Assembly (NCBI GenBank): GCA_934539295.1 | Contig: CAKTCN010000004.1 | Coordinates: 1-64,000, forward strand | DNA from: an uncultured Allosphingosinicella sp. | GTDB lineage: Bacteria; Pseudomonadota; Alphaproteobacteria; Sphingomonadales; Sphingomonadaceae | DNA length: 64,000 nt | Direction: 5' to 3' | In this document: piece after piece, positions 7,734-17,249 of the stretch | Numbering within the stretch: position 1 is the first letter of the stretch | Layout: each line of letters starts with the position of its first letter | Translations under genes and position numbers: made by a program | The notes under the pieces: generated by a model | Told to the model about the DNA's origin: nothing | Seen by the model: only the letters and a program-made list of their open reading frames with translations | Databases searched by the model: none

Positions 7734-10700
7734 TCAATAGTCTTTGGAGTAACGTACTTCGACGTTGGTTCCGCCGGCGGATCCCATTTGCGACAGAACG
7801 CTAAGCGCCCGCGTCAGGGCAATCTCGATCTGCGTGGCGGTGAAGCCGCGTGTATCGGTGATCAGCTCCAGATAGATGTCGTTGCTGAGATAGAAGCCGG
7901 CCGAGATGGCGGTGCCACGTCCGGTCGCTTCGTCGGCGCCCAGAACGCGCAGGCGGCTGAGGCCGGTTGCCGAACGTAGCTTGCCGAGCGGGTTCAGCCC
8001 TCCACCGCCACCGCCGCGCAGCGAGTTCAGCGAAGCGCCGAGCTGGACCACCTGGATCGCCGACAATTCGTTGATCGGGCCGCCGAACAGAAGGCGTGCC
8101 ATGATCTCGTCCTGCGGCAAGGCGGGCGAGGAGGTGAAGCTGATCTGCGGGTCGAAGGCACGGCCGGTGACGTTGATCGTGATCTCGACATCATCGGCCT
8201 CGCCCACGGCGCGGATGTTGATGGTGGGGTCGAGCTCACGCCCGCCGGTGAAGGCGATCTCGCCCGTTTCTAGGTCGAAGCGGTTGCCGGCGAAGCTGAA
8301 GTCGCCGCGAACCACCTCTGCATTGCCCTCGATCACCGGTGCATTGGACGTGCCGGTGATACGCAGGTCCGCGCCCCATTCGGATTCCAGCCCCATGCCA
8401 GACACGAACACACTGTTGTCCGCACGCACGCGCAAATCGAGGTTCCAGATGCTCGGAGCGGCGGATGGTTCGCGATTGACCTGGTCTGCGCGTTCCAGCG
8501 GCTCACCGCGGCGGCGCACGCCTTCCAGCTCGACCACGTCCTCCGATCCCTGGCGAACTATCTGGTACCGCACCTCGGGCAGGGTCAGGTCGCCGCTGAT
8601 CCGGGCGCCGGCCTGTGGGCTGTTGGTCACGGCAACATTGCCGCTCACCGTCGCGCCGATCGCGTCGGAGCGGGCGAGCTGCGCATTGTTGAGCGCCACG
8701 CGGATGTCCATCGGGAAGCCGGCGTCGGAGGCGAGGCCTACCCGACCCTGGCCGGTGATGGTGCCTTCGCCGGCCCGGCCGGAAAGTTGCGAAATCTCCA
8801 GCACATTGCTGTTGAAGCGGCCCTGAAGTGCGATGTTGGTGATGCGCGTGCCTAGCGTCTCGTCGTCGAAGCGCAGCGCGTTGGCGCGGACCACCCCGGT
8901 GAATTGCGGATCCTGGACGCGGCCCGAAAAGTCGGCGGCGATGCCGACCGGCCCGGACAGTTGCTGGTCGGTGATGCCGGCCAGCGACCAGAGCACTTCG
9001 GCCGGACCATTATAACGGATGCCGCCGCCAAGCGGCGAGGCGAGCAAACGCGTGGTCCAGCTGCCGGCGGCTGGCGAAAGCGGCTGCAGGCGAACCTGCG
9101 CGCGGCCGATCACGGCACCGCCGCGGCGGATCACGGCCGCCGCACTTCCGCCTTCAGGGCGGAGCGCGCCGACCATGGCGATCGTAACGGGCGTTGAGCG
9201 CACGGCGATGCCGGTGCGGGTGAAATCCTGGATCGTGAGGCGTGCGTCGGCCTGCGGGAAGCTGCTGCCCGTCGGCTGCGCGAAATCGAGGCTGCCGGTC
9301 ACGCGTCCGCCGATGCCGAGACCTGGCATGAAGGCGTTGACGATCGACAGGTCGAGCCGGTCGAAACGCGACTGGATCACCGTGCCGCCGCCGAAGCGGC
9401 CGGCGAGCCGCACATTGCCCTGCGGGAACACCACAGTGGTGGGCGTGAGCTGCCATCCGCCGGGAACCTTGCGGATGTCGGCAGGCTGGGCGAGGCGGAA
9501 GGCGAGGCGGTTGACCGTTCCTTGCGCGGCGGCGCGGATCCGCTCGGGCGTCAAGGCGGCATTCAGGGCGACGCGGAACGGCACGCCGCTGGAGCCCTGC
9601 GCCAGCACCTGCGCCTGGCCGCGGCCGCCCTGATAGTTCACGCGTGCTCGACCAGCCTCGAGGAAGAGCGACCCGCTGCGTACACCGGCAAGCTGCGCAT
9701 CGGCAACGATCGAGGGCGCGTTGGGGTAGAGGATCGCAGTGGCTTCAATGATCCCGCGCTGGATCAGAATCGGCGTATCGCCGGGGATGGTGGCCCCGTT
9801 GGCACGCGCGCTGACCTGCGCCCGCTGGTAGCGACCCTCGGCACCGAGCACGGCCGTGCCCGAGAGACCCGAGCCGGCGAAGGTGAGGGTGCCCGCAAAC
9901 GGCCCGGCGGCGGTCTGCTGGATGCGGCCGCGGAAGTCGATGCCGGCGAAGCGGACGAGGTTGACCTGCACGGTCAGGGGGCCGCGACCCGACAGCACGA
10001 CGACATCGGCGGAGAAGGGGCCGTAATTGGATTCGCCGGTGGCGGTGATCGCATAGCCGGCGGCGGTCGAGCGGACGTTGGCGACGACGTTGCGCAGCCC
10101 GACGCCGAAGCCGGGATTGGCGGCGCGCAGCGACACTTGCGGCTGGGTCGCGGTGCCGGTGACGCGGATGTCGAAGGCGCCATATTGCTGCGAAAGGCCG
10201 CGTGCCTGGACGTTCAATCCGCCGTTTGGATTATAGGTGCCTTGGCCGTCGGTGACGGTGAGCTGCGGCGAAGACAGGCGCAGGCGGCTGAAGCGGATGG
10301 TGCCGTCCGGACCCATGGCGATATTCGCCGAACCCACGGCATTGCCGCCCAGGAAGTTGCGCGCGCTCTCGTTATCGATGCGGCGGGTGCGGACAGCGAC
10401 GCGGCCTTGGATGCCGAAGCCGCTGCCCATCGACACGACGTCGAGGTTGCTGGTGATGTCGAGTATGCCGATGCCGCGCACCTCGTAACCGTTGATCGTG
10501 CCCTGCAGGCCCGCACGATATTCGCCGCGCTCCAGATTGGCGGCGATCACGGCCGTGGCGTTGAGCTTGTCGGAACGAATGCGCAGGTTGTCGGACAGGA
10601 TGGAGGAACCCGCCATGGCAAGCGTGCCATCGACCCGCACATTGGTGAGCAGGCCGCCGACGGCTTCGTTGAGGCCGGTGACGCGGCGCGCGGTGGCGGA

Positions 10701-11981
10701 AATCGGCACGACGATGCGGTCGGCGTCGACGGTAGCAGCGCCGCGCGCACGCAGGTTCTCGACGGTGGTTTCGTCGAACGAGATGGACGCGGCGCGTACG
10801 TCGTAAGCCACGCGCGGCGTCGCAAAGGCGCCGTTCAGGACCGCCGCGACCTGGATGTCGCGGCCGGCGAGGTTGGGCAGGATCGCCCGCGGTTCGAGCA
10901 GGCGGCCGGCGACGCGGAAATCGCGAAACTGGTTCTGGCCGAGGTCGACCAGACCCTCCATGCCGATGGCGAGCGCACGCGAACGCAACCGCAGGCGCAG
11001 GTCGGCCCGGCGCTCCTCGAGCGCGGCGGTGCCGTTGATTTGCACATAAGGGCCGGTCAGCGCCGCCGCCGGGCCGGTCACGATCAGGTTCGGGCGTACG
11101 GGACCATCGATGCTGAACGTGCCATCGCGGCCGGTCACGACCAGATTGGCGAGCGCCTGCCCGCCGAGCGAGGCCTGCGCCTTGCCACGCCAGTTCGCCC
11201 AGGTGCCGTTGCCCGACACGACGGCGTTCAGCGGCTTGGCGATGCCCGACATGCTCGCGACCATGCCGTTGCCGGGGGCAACGAGGCGCGCGCCGATGTC
11301 GAAGCGGTTGGCATCGGGCACGGCGTCAAGCCGCAGCGTCAAACGGTCTCCGCCCGGCAGCCCCAAGGCTGCCACCGTTCCCGCATCGGCCGCAATCTGT
11401 GCGCGGCCGTCGTCGATCCGCGCATAGCCGGACAGCGACATGATGTGCGGCCGCCCCGTGACGGCGCGGTCGATATAGAGGCGCTGCACGCGCAGGCCGC
11501 CCACGTCGATGTCGATGTCGGGCAGCAAGGGCGCGTTCGGGTCTTCCTGCTCCGACGCGATCAGCTCCGGCGTGCGGTAGAGGCGCGCAGCCGGGATATC
11601 GAGATTGCGGATATCGATATGGTTCTGGAAGTAGGAGAAGGGCCGCCAGTCGAGCTTTGCGACCGGCGCGACGAAGAACGTGCCCTTGGGATCCTTCAGC
11701 GTGAGGCCGCGCAGGGTCAGCTCGCCGTAGATAGAGCCTTCGATGCTCTGGATGTCGATGTCGAGGCCGGAGGCAAGCTCCAGATTGTTGATCTGCTTGA
11801 CGACATAGCGGCGGCCGAATTCGGTGTTGAGGCCGTAATAGACTGTGAGCAGCAGCAGCAGGATCACGCCGATGGCAATGCCGATCCACTTGGCGATCCG
11901 GGCAAGCCATGAACGGCGCTGCTTCACCACCACCACTTCGTCGGCCGCTGTCACGGTGCCGTTATCGTCTTCGATCGCCAT
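7734..11981 (-). CDS. tamB: TamB, inner-membrane translocation and assembly module protein
   Basis: A 1415-residue AsmA/TamB-type protein. It has a cytoplasmic N-terminus, one membrane anchor (about 32-50), a very long periplasmic body of beta repeats and the conserved C-terminal TamB (DUF490) region, which includes GRELDPTINIRAVGEAD and the terminal NVEVRYSKDY. TamB bridges the periplasm and works with TamA in outer-membrane protein insertion and, in the wider family, lipid transport. Its ATG overlaps the tamA stop by one base (TAATG), so the two genes form an operon. Length and layout are normal for the family. Confidence 0.93.
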   Translation of the reverse strand: MAIEDDNGTVTAADEVVVVKQRRSWLARIAKWIGIAIGVILLLLLTVYYGLNTEFGRRYVVKQINNLELASGLDIDIQSIEGSIYGELTLRGLTLKDPKGTFFVAPVAKLDWRPFSYFQNHIDIRNLDIPAARLYRTPELIASEQEDPNAPLLPDIDIDVGGLRVQRLYIDRAVTGRPHIMSLSGYARIDDGRAQIAADAGTVAALGLPGGDRLTLRLDAVPDANRFDIGARLVAPGNGMVASMSGIAKPLNAVVSGNGTWANWRGKAQASLGGQALANLVVTGRDGTFSIDGPVRPNLIVTGPAAALTGPYVQINGTAALEERRADLRLRLRSRALAIGMEGLVDLGQNQFRDFRVAGRLLEPRAILPNLAGRDIQVAAVLNGAFATPRVAYDVRAASISFDETTVENLRARGAATVDADRIVVPISATARRVTGLNEAVGGLLTNVRVDGTLAMAGSSILSDNLRIRSDKLNATAVIAANLERGEYRAGLQGTINGYEVRGIGILDITSNLDVVSMGSGFGIQGRVAVRTRRIDNESARNFLGGNAVGSANIAMGPDGTIRFSRLRLSSPQLTVTDGQGTYNPNGGLNVQARGLSQQYGAFDIRVTGTATQPQVSLRAANPGFGVGLRNVVANVRSTAAGYAITATGESNYGPFSADVVVLSGRGPLTVQVNLVRFAGIDFRGRIQQTAAGPFAGTLTFAGSGLSGTAVLGAEGRYQRAQVSARANGATIPGDTPILIQRGIIEATAILYPNAPSIVADAQLAGVRSGSLFLEAGRARVNYQGGRGQAQVLAQGSSGVPFRVALNAALTPERIRAAAQGTVNRLAFRLAQPADIRKVPGGWQLTPTTVVFPQGNVRLAGRFGGGTVIQSRFDRLDLSIVNAFMPGLGIGGRVTGSLDFAQPTGSSFPQADARLTIQDFTRTGIAVRSTPVTIAMVGALRPEGGSAAAVIRRGGAVIGRAQVRLQPLSPAAGSWTTRLLASPLGGGIRYNGPAEVLWSLAGITDQQLSGPVGIAADFSGRVQDPQFTGVVRANALRFDDETLGTRITNIALQGRFNSNVLEISQLSGRAGEGTITGQGRVGLASDAGFPMDIRVALNNAQLARSDAIGATVSGNVAVTNSPQAGARISGDLTLPEVRYQIVRQGSEDVVELEGVRRRGEPLERADQVNREPSAAPSIWNLDLRVRADNSVFVSGMGLESEWGADLRITGTSNAPVIEGNAEVVRGDFSFAGNRFDLETGEIAFTGGRELDPTINIRAVGEADDVEITINVTGRAFDPQISFTSSPALPQDEIMARLLFGGPINELSAIQVVQLGASLNSLRGGGGGGLNPLGKLRSATGLSRLRVLGADEATGRGTAISAGFYLSNDIYLELITDTRGFTATQIEIALTRALSVLSQMGSAGGTNVEVRYSKDY

Positions 11982-14056
11982 TAGAATGCCTGCCCGATCG
12001 AGATGTAGACCGCGAACTTGTTCTCGCCCTCACGTCGGCCGAGCGGCATGGCGACGTCCACGCGCAGCGGTCCGAAATTGGTGTACATGCGCCCGCCGAT
12101 GCCGACACCGAAGCGCATGTCGGACAGCGTCGGATAGTCGCTTTCATAGACGTTGCCGGCGTCGATGAACGGCACGATGCCGAAATTGCCAAAACGGTAG
12201 CGTGCCTCCAGTGAGAACTCGACCTGGCTGCGCCCGCCCAGCGGTACGTTGTTGATGTCGCGGGGGCCGAGCTCCTGATAGCCGAAGCCGCGCACCGACC
12301 CGCCGCCGCCGCCATAGAGCCGCCGCGAAGGTGCAAGCTGGTCGCGCTCGATGCCGTAGATCGATGCCACCCGTGCACGTCCGGCGATGGTCAGCGCGTC
12401 GCTGGCCGGCACATAGACGCTGCCGTCGAGCTGGTTGCGGATGTATGGAATGGTGCCGTTGCCGAGCGAGAGTTCGGGGTTCACGCGGCCGGTGATCCGG
12501 AAACCCCTTGTGGGATCGAGCAGGCTGTTCGACGTGTCGTAGCCGAGCTGTCCCGACAGGCCGCCGATGAAATAAGCGTCGCCGAGGCTCAGGCGCGGCT
12601 CGCCCTCGCGCGTCTCGTTGGTGGCGATCAGTTCGGCGCCGAAGGCATAGGTCCAGCGCTTCTGCCAGATCGGCGTGGATACGCGCGACATGAGCGCGGA
12701 CAGGCGCGCCGTATAGCCGCGGAACGCCTCGTAATCGCGCCGGCCGGCCTCTGCGTTCAGGGCGAAGGTGCGGTCGCGTTTGCCGGCATTGGAGCGGCGG
12801 AAGCCGACGTTGATCGCCTGTTCGCGCGTGCCCGCCACCGCGCCGACGCGCAGCCCGCCTTCAGGCGGGAACAGGTTGCGATGCTCCCACGCGCCTTGCA
12901 GGCGAAGGCCCTCGCCGGTGCCGAAGCCGGCGCTGCCGGTGATCGAGCGGGCGGGGCCGGCATCCTGGCGGACGAGGATGTTCACATATTCGGATCCGTC
13001 CGGCGCAAGCTCGCCTGTGCGGACCGGTTCGGCCGACACGCTGGTGAACAGGTTGGTCGCGACCATCGCCTCGCGCAGGTCGTCGACGAGGCGGCTGTCG
13101 TAGAGCTGGCCGCGATCGAAGCGCGACAGAACCTCGACATGCTCGGCATCGAAGGCGAGGTCGCCCTCGGTGGTGAAGCCGGCGAAGAGCGAGCGCGGAC
13201 CGGATTCGACCGGAAGCGTATAGTCGCCGGTGGCAGTGGCTGGGTCGAGCAGGATGTCGCGTGTGCCGACCTCGACGAAGGGATAGCCCTTCTGTGGCAG
13301 TTCGAGGTTGATGTTCGCCTCGGCCGCGACGACGCGCTCGGACACGATCGGTTGGCCGGTCTGCAGTTCCAGCGCCTCGCGGGCGAGCGCCAGCGGTTCG
13401 GGCGCAGGGCCCGTGATGTCGATCGTGCCGAAATTGTAGCGCTGTCCGGGCGCCGCGGTCAGCACGGCGCGGACGCGTGCCGGCTCCTCGGGCAATTGCT
13501 CCAGCGCGATCACGGCGGTGCCGTCATAATAGCCTTCTGAGCGCAGGATGCGGATCGCCAGCGCCTCGTCCTCGCGGGCGCGCGCCGCGATCATCGCGCC
13601 GTTGGTCGCCTCACCGTCGCCATCCTCCAGCGCGGACAGGCTCCGGAACCGATCGGCAAGCTCCACTTCCTCCAGGCCCTGTATCTCGAGGCTGTAGCGG
13701 ATCGGGGCAGGCTCGGCCGTGTCCTGCTCAGCCGTGGCGACCGGCGGATTGACGTCGAACGTGGCTAGCGGCGGCAGCGGCTCGGTCAGCGCGGGATCGT
13801 TGGGAACCGTCGCGTCGGCGACGGTCTCGGGCACGGCCGCATTCTCCGTCGGGGCGGGAAGCGGCGGAGCGGGGGCGTCGATGTCGAAGCTTTCGATCGG
13901 CTCCAACGGCGCGTCGAGTTCGGGGTCGAGCGGCGGCAATTCCGCCTCGAACTGGGAATCGGGAATGATCGGCGCATCGCTCGCCGGCGAAGCGGGCGGG
14001 GCCGGCGGCACCTGCGCATGCGCGGTGCCCGCGAGCATGAGGCCGCCCAGCAGCAT
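11981..14056 (-). CDS. tamA: TamA, BamA-family outer-membrane protein
   Basis: A 691-residue Omp85-family protein. After a short signal peptide (ending near AGTAHA) come about 100 residues of an acidic, Pro-rich linker (16-118), then POTRA domains (from about 119) and a C-terminal 16-strand barrel that ends with the aromatic residue of an outer-membrane beta-signal (ISIGQAF). VRGFGYQELG is the conserved barrel-lumen VRGF motif. It pairs with tamB directly downstream. The start is uncertain: no good ribosome site precedes ATG 14056, and the frame stays open upstream through a more basic signal-like segment, but only non-standard start codons are available there. Confidence 0.9.
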   Translation of the reverse strand: MLLGGLMLAGTAHAQVPPAPPASPASDAPIIPDSQFEAELPPLDPELDAPLEPIESFDIDAPAPPLPAPTENAAVPETVADATVPNDPALTEPLPPLATFDVNPPVATAEQDTAEPAPIRYSLEIQGLEEVELADRFRSLSALEDGDGEATNGAMIAARAREDEALAIRILRSEGYYDGTAVIALEQLPEEPARVRAVLTAAPGQRYNFGTIDITGPAPEPLALAREALELQTGQPIVSERVVAAEANINLELPQKGYPFVEVGTRDILLDPATATGDYTLPVESGPRSLFAGFTTEGDLAFDAEHVEVLSRFDRGQLYDSRLVDDLREAMVATNLFTSVSAEPVRTGELAPDGSEYVNILVRQDAGPARSITGSAGFGTGEGLRLQGAWEHRNLFPPEGGLRVGAVAGTREQAINVGFRRSNAGKRDRTFALNAEAGRRDYEAFRGYTARLSALMSRVSTPIWQKRWTYAFGAELIATNETREGEPRLSLGDAYFIGGLSGQLGYDTSNSLLDPTRGFRITGRVNPELSLGNGTIPYIRNQLDGSVYVPASDALTIAGRARVASIYGIERDQLAPSRRLYGGGGGSVRGFGYQELGPRDINNVPLGGRSQVEFSLEARYRFGNFGIVPFIDAGNVYESDYPTLSDMRFGVGIGGRMYTNFGPLRVDVAMPLGRREGENKFAVYISIGQAF

Positions 14057-14430
14057 GGCTGCCGACGAAAGTGCTCGCGCGCGGAGCTTGGACGTGTCGC
14101 CCGCCGGACCGGTGGGTCTTGCTAGAATGAACAGAAAGAAGGACCTTGCGTAACGAGAAGCGGAAAGACGATCGGCGATGCCTCGTCAGCGTCTCGGTAC
14201 GGTGCCCCCATCCTGCGCGGCACGGACGGCCGCTTCGAAACCCTTGATCATCTTCGACTCCCTGGCCGGGACGAAGTTTCTGTCCGGGCCTCGGCAGATG
14301 CTGAGGCGAGCGGACGTCTTCCTGGTTCCCCGGCGTCGAGAATGAAACGTTCCGATGCCGTTCCTGTTCCGGCGGCGAAGAAGATGATGATGCTGTTCTT
14401 GATCTTCCTTGGCCAAGGAGATGCGGCAAC
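14057..14430. other. Intergenic region tamA-rpsD, no gene supported
   Basis: About 370 bases. A minus-strand reading frame at 14186-14416 would need a TTG start without a ribosome site, and its composition is not convincing. The region presumably holds the tamA promoter, but I find no clear boxes. Confidence 0.5.
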
Positions 14431-14459
14431 AAAAAAGGCGGCCCGGAAGAGCCGCCTTC
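14431..14459 (-). terminator. Rho-independent terminator of rpsD
   Basis: Read on the minus strand, AGGCGGC pairs with GCCGCCT around an 8-nt loop and is followed by a six-T run (complement of 14431-14436). It lies 28 nt past the rpsD stop. Confidence 0.85.
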
Positions 14460-14486
14460 TTGTGTTCTGCCTGGATGGCGTAAGCC

Positions 14487-15098
14487 TTAGCGCGAGTAGA
14501 ACTCGACGACCAGGTTCGGCTCCATCTTCACCGGGTAGGGCACTTCGTCCAGCGTCGGAACGCGGATGAAGGTCGCCTTGGTGCCGTCCACCGTGACGTA
14601 GTCGGGGATGTCGCGCTCGGCCAAGCTCTGCGCCTCGAGCACCAGCGCCATTTCCTGCGCCTTCGAACCCAGCGTGATCTCGCTGTTGAGGTCAACGCGG
14701 CGCGAGGCGATGTTGCACTTCACGCCGTTGACGCGGATGTGGCCGTGGCTGACCAGCTGGCGCGCGGCCCAGATGGTCGGCGCGAACTTGGCGCGGTAGA
14801 CGAGCATGTCGAGGCGGCGCTCCAGCAGGCCGATCAGGTTCTGCGAGGCGTCGCCCTTCATGCGGCTGGCTTCCTGGAAGGTGCGCTTGAACTGCTTCTC
14901 GGTGACGTCGCCGTAATAGCCCTTCAGCTTCTGCTTGGCGCGCAGCTGGATGCCGAAGTCCGACATCTTGCCCTTGCGGCGCTGGCCGTGCTGACCGGGA
15001 CCATATTCACGCTTGTTGACCGGGCTCTTGGGACGTCCGAAGACGTTTTCGCCCATGCGGCGGTCGAGCTTGTACTTGGCGCTGGAGCGCTTCGACAT
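14487..15098 (-). CDS. rpsD: 30S ribosomal protein S4
   Basis: A 203-residue S4, starting at [14 protein letters not shown]. The N-terminal part has the [16 protein letters not shown] motif, and the S4 RNA-binding domain follows ([13 protein letters not shown] ... [16 protein letters not shown]). S4 nucleates assembly of the small-subunit body and often represses its own operon. Here it is a single-gene unit with its own terminator, as usual in alphaproteobacteria. The frame is open 28 codons further upstream, but those codons are not conserved S4 sequence. Confidence 0.97.
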   Translation of the reverse strand: MSKRSSAKYKLDRRMGENVFGRPKSPVNKREYGPGQHGQRRKGKMSDFGIQLRAKQKLKGYYGDVTEKQFKRTFQEASRMKGDASQNLIGLLERRLDMLVYRAKFAPTIWAARQLVSHGHIRVNGVKCNIASRRVDLNSEITLGSKAQEMALVLEAQSLAERDIPDYVTVDGTKATFIRVPTLDEVPYPVKMEPNLVVEFYSR

Positions 15099-15286
15099 CG
15101 TATATCCTTCAATTTGCTGCGCCTCGATCTGAGGCGGTAATCCCTGGAACCGCACCGTCCGGCAGATGCCGGACGCGGCCACCGCTTCACCAGGGGTGCA
15201 GGGCCAATTGCGAAGGCGCGCTCTTGGCGGAACATGGCGTCCGAGTCAACCTCGACAGGCGGCCTCGGCACGCTAAAGAGGCGCGC

Positions 15287-15598
15287 ATGAGCCAGGACAG
15301 AGTTAAGCCCGCCGATTGCACCACCATGACCGAGGTCCGCCATGGCGTCGACCGGCTGGACGAGCAGATCGTGGCCTTGCTGGGCGAACGCTTCCGCTAC
15401 ATGGACGCGGCCGCGCGCATCAAGACGGTGCGCGGCGCGGTGCGCGACGAGGGGCGCAAGGCCGAGGTCATCATCAATGCGGTACGCCATGCGGTGGTCG
15501 CGAACGTGCCGGCCACTTTGGTCGAGGACCTGTACGAGCAGCTGGTCGAGGCTTCGATCGCTTACGAGCTCGACCGCTGGGATTCCTCGCGCGCCTGA
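15287..15598 (+). CDS. Chorismate mutase, PchB/AroQ type
   Basis: A 103-residue all-helical AroQ-class enzyme. ATG 15287 has AAAGAGG five bases upstream. The sequence pattern DCTTM-EVRHGVDRLDEQIVALL ... RFRYMDAAARIKTVR matches the PchB-like subgroup, which rearranges chorismate to prephenate and in some species also splits isochorismate to salicylate and pyruvate. No salicylate or siderophore genes are nearby, so housekeeping chorismate mutase is more likely. Its 3' end overlaps trmJ on the other strand by 37 nt. Confidence 0.85.
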   Translation: MSQDRVKPADCTTMTEVRHGVDRLDEQIVALLGERFRYMDAAARIKTVRGAVRDEGRKAEVIINAVRHAVVANVPATLVEDLYEQLVEASIAYELDRWDSSRA

Positions 15599-16323
15599 CC
15601 CCTGCGGCGTGGGTGCGTGATTGCGCGGAACATGCCGCGCAGCGCCTGTATCTCCCGCGTCGACCATGGCGCCTTCGACAGGATCGTGCGCATGGTCAGC
15701 TTGGTTGCGGGTGTGCGGTCGGGCGGGAAGTAATAGCCTGCTTCCTCCAGCGCCTGATCGAACTGGCCGATCAGCCCTTCGACCTGATCATGAGTGGCGC
15801 GCGGCTCCGCCTCGTCGCCCACGGTGGGCTGCACCAGCGTCTGGTGCTTCGACCATTCGTAGGCGAGCAGGATCACCGCCTGCGCGAGGTTCAGTGAGCC
15901 GAACTCCGGATTGATCGGCACGGTCACGATCTTGTGCGCGATCGCAACCTCTTCCGTCTCCAGCCCCGACCGCTCTGCGCCGAACAGGATCGCCGATTTG
16001 CCTTCAACGGCGCGGATCTCGCGTGCGGCCTCCTCTGGCGTCACCACGGGGATGACGAGCCCGCGCTTGCGCACGGTGGTGGCATAGACCTGGGTGCAAT
16101 CGGCCACCGCATCAGCGACGGTGTCGTAGACACGCGCCCGTTCGAGCACGATGTCCGCGCCGGATGCGGCGGGGCCGGCGGACGGGTTGGGCCAGCCGTC
16201 CCGCGGGGCGACCAGACGCAGGTCGGTGAGGCCGAAGTTCAGCATGGCACGGGCGGCCTTGCCGATATTCTCGCCAAGCTGGGGGCGGGCGAGGATGATG
16301 GCGGGGGTGGTTCCTTCGGGCAT
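15562..16323 (-). CDS. trmJ: tRNA 2'-O-methyltransferase TrmJ (SPOUT family)
   Basis: A 253-residue protein, starting at MPEGTTPAIILARPQLGENIG. It has the SpoU/TrmH knot: N-terminal substrate loop NIGKAARAMLNFG, the SAM-pocket motif LFGAERSGL and the C-terminal SLNLAQAV with the knot. TrmJ methylates ribose at position 32 of several tRNAs in E. coli. It is the last gene of a minus-strand run rpiB-glyA-nrdR-GIY-YIG-trmJ; its ATG comes 1 nt after the GIY-YIG stop codon. The C-terminus is convergent with the chorismate mutase gene. Confidence 0.9.
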   Translation of the reverse strand: MPEGTTPAIILARPQLGENIGKAARAMLNFGLTDLRLVAPRDGWPNPSAGPAASGADIVLERARVYDTVADAVADCTQVYATTVRKRGLVIPVVTPEEAAREIRAVEGKSAILFGAERSGLETEEVAIAHKIVTVPINPEFGSLNLAQAVILLAYEWSKHQTLVQPTVGDEAEPRATHDQVEGLIGQFDQALEEAGYYFPPDRTPATKLTMRTILSKAPWSTREIQALRGMFRAITHPRRRGQAREESQRSSS

Positions 16324-16324
16324 T

Positions 16325-16687
16325 CTAGTAAGTTCCTCGCCATCTTCCGTTCGCCCCGAGCGAAGTCGAGGGGCTTGGCCGACCGGAGCCGAGGCGGGTT
16401 CCTTGCGCTCGGCAGGCGGCAGCGCGGCATTGCTGAGCGCGTTCCAATCGCCCCGGATCAGCTTCCTTCTTCGCGCGAGACCAGGCTTTGATCTTGAGCT
16501 CGGCCTCCAGAGCCTCCGCTCGTGAACCAAACTCCTGCGACCACATGAACTCCAAGGGCCGCCGTGCATGGGTGAAACCCGTTAGAGCTCCGCTTTGATG
16601 CTTGGCAAGCCGCTTTTCGATACTGTCGGTGTGACCATTGTGATAAAGACCGTCGGCGCAGCGCAGGATGTACGTCCAGAACGCCAT
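16325..16687 (-). CDS. GIY-YIG domain protein with repeat-derived C-terminus
   Basis: A 120-residue protein. Residues 1-75 are a small GIY-YIG domain of the UvrC-type single-domain class (TYILRCADGLYHNGHTDSIEKRL), although the second motif reads YHNG instead of the usual YYVG. The last part, from about residue 95, is encoded by a dispersed palindromic repeat (16348-16396) and reads like repeat translation (RPSPSTSLGANG). The ATG directly follows the nrdR stop codon. Biological role of such single-domain proteins is unclear; nuclease activity is not assured. Confidence 0.75.
   Translation of the reverse strand: MAFWTYILRCADGLYHNGHTDSIEKRLAKHQSGALTGFTHARRPLEFMWSQEFGSRAEALEAELKIKAWSRAKKEADPGRLERAQQCRAAACRAQGTRLGSGRPSPSTSLGANGRWRGTY
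16348..16396. repeat. Dispersed palindromic repeat, TTCGCTCGA type
   Basis: CGTTCGCCCCGAGCGAAGTC and a following GGCCGACCGGAGCCGAGGC arm. It lies inside the 3' coding end of the GIY-YIG gene. Related copies: 16691-16741, 19258-19338, 35120-35202, 49431-49458. Confidence 0.75.
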
Positions 16688-17212
16688 TCAGGGCCTCGGC
16701 TTCGCTCGACCATGTGTCTCGACTTCGCTCGACACGAACGGACCAGAGGTTGATACTTGTCCCGCTTCCTCGATCGTCCCCGCAAAATCCTCGAAGTCCT
16801 TGGCCTCGCGGAAATCCTTGTAGACGCTGGCGAAGCGTATGTAGGCCACCGTGTCGATGGCGCGGAGGCCCTCCATCACCATCTGGCCGATGGTGGCCGA
16901 GGCGATTTCCGTCTCGCCGCTCGTCTCCAATTGGCGCTGGATGGACGAAAGCAGGCGATCTACGCGTTCCGGGGCGACCGGGCGCTTGCGCAGCGCGATG
17001 GACACCGAGCGTTCCAGCTTGGCCCGCTCGAACGCCTCGCGCCGCTCCTGCGACTTCACCACCGTCAGTTCGCGAAGCTGGATGCGCTCGAACGTGGTGA
17101 AGCGCGCACCGCAATCCTCGCACTGGCGGCGGCGGCGGATGGAGGAGCCGTCCTCGGACGGACGGCTATCCTTCACCTGGCTGTCTTCATGGGCACAAAA
17201 GGGGCAGCGCAT
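16688..17212 (-). CDS. nrdR: Transcriptional repressor NrdR
   Basis: A 174-residue NrdR. It starts at [17 protein letters not shown], the zinc ribbon, whose second Cys pair is in QCEDCGARF; the ATP-cone follows ([16 protein letters not shown] to the region near [15 protein letters not shown]). NrdR senses nucleotides and represses ribonucleotide reductase genes. Family members are usually about 150 residues. Here the last roughly 19 residues (after [10 protein letters not shown]) are encoded by a dispersed palindrome and are not part of the normal protein. It sits between glyA and the GIY-YIG gene in the same direction. Confidence 0.93.
   Translation of the reverse strand: MRCPFCAHEDSQVKDSRPSEDGSSIRRRRQCEDCGARFTTFERIQLRELTVVKSQERREAFERAKLERSVSIALRKRPVAPERVDRLLSSIQRQLETSGETEIASATIGQMVMEGLRAIDTVAYIRFASVYKDFREAKDFEDFAGTIEEAGQVSTSGPFVSSEVETHGRAKPRP
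16691..16741. repeat. Dispersed palindromic repeat, TTCGCTCGA type
   Basis: Carries GGCCTCGGCTTCGCTCGAC and then GTGTCTCGACTTCGCTCGAC followed by ACGAACGG. It overlaps the nrdR stop and forms the last codons of nrdR. Confidence 0.8.
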
Positions 17213-17249
17213 TATCGTAATCCAGGTGGCAAGGTCGCGTAAACCGAAT

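Noticed and set aside
9522..11912. 796-codon open frame opposite tamB
   Set aside because: Antisense shadow of a well-supported gene.
14186..14416. 76-codon minus-strand frame between tamA and rpsD
   Set aside because: TTG start without a ribosome site, Arg-rich shadow-like sequence and no family.
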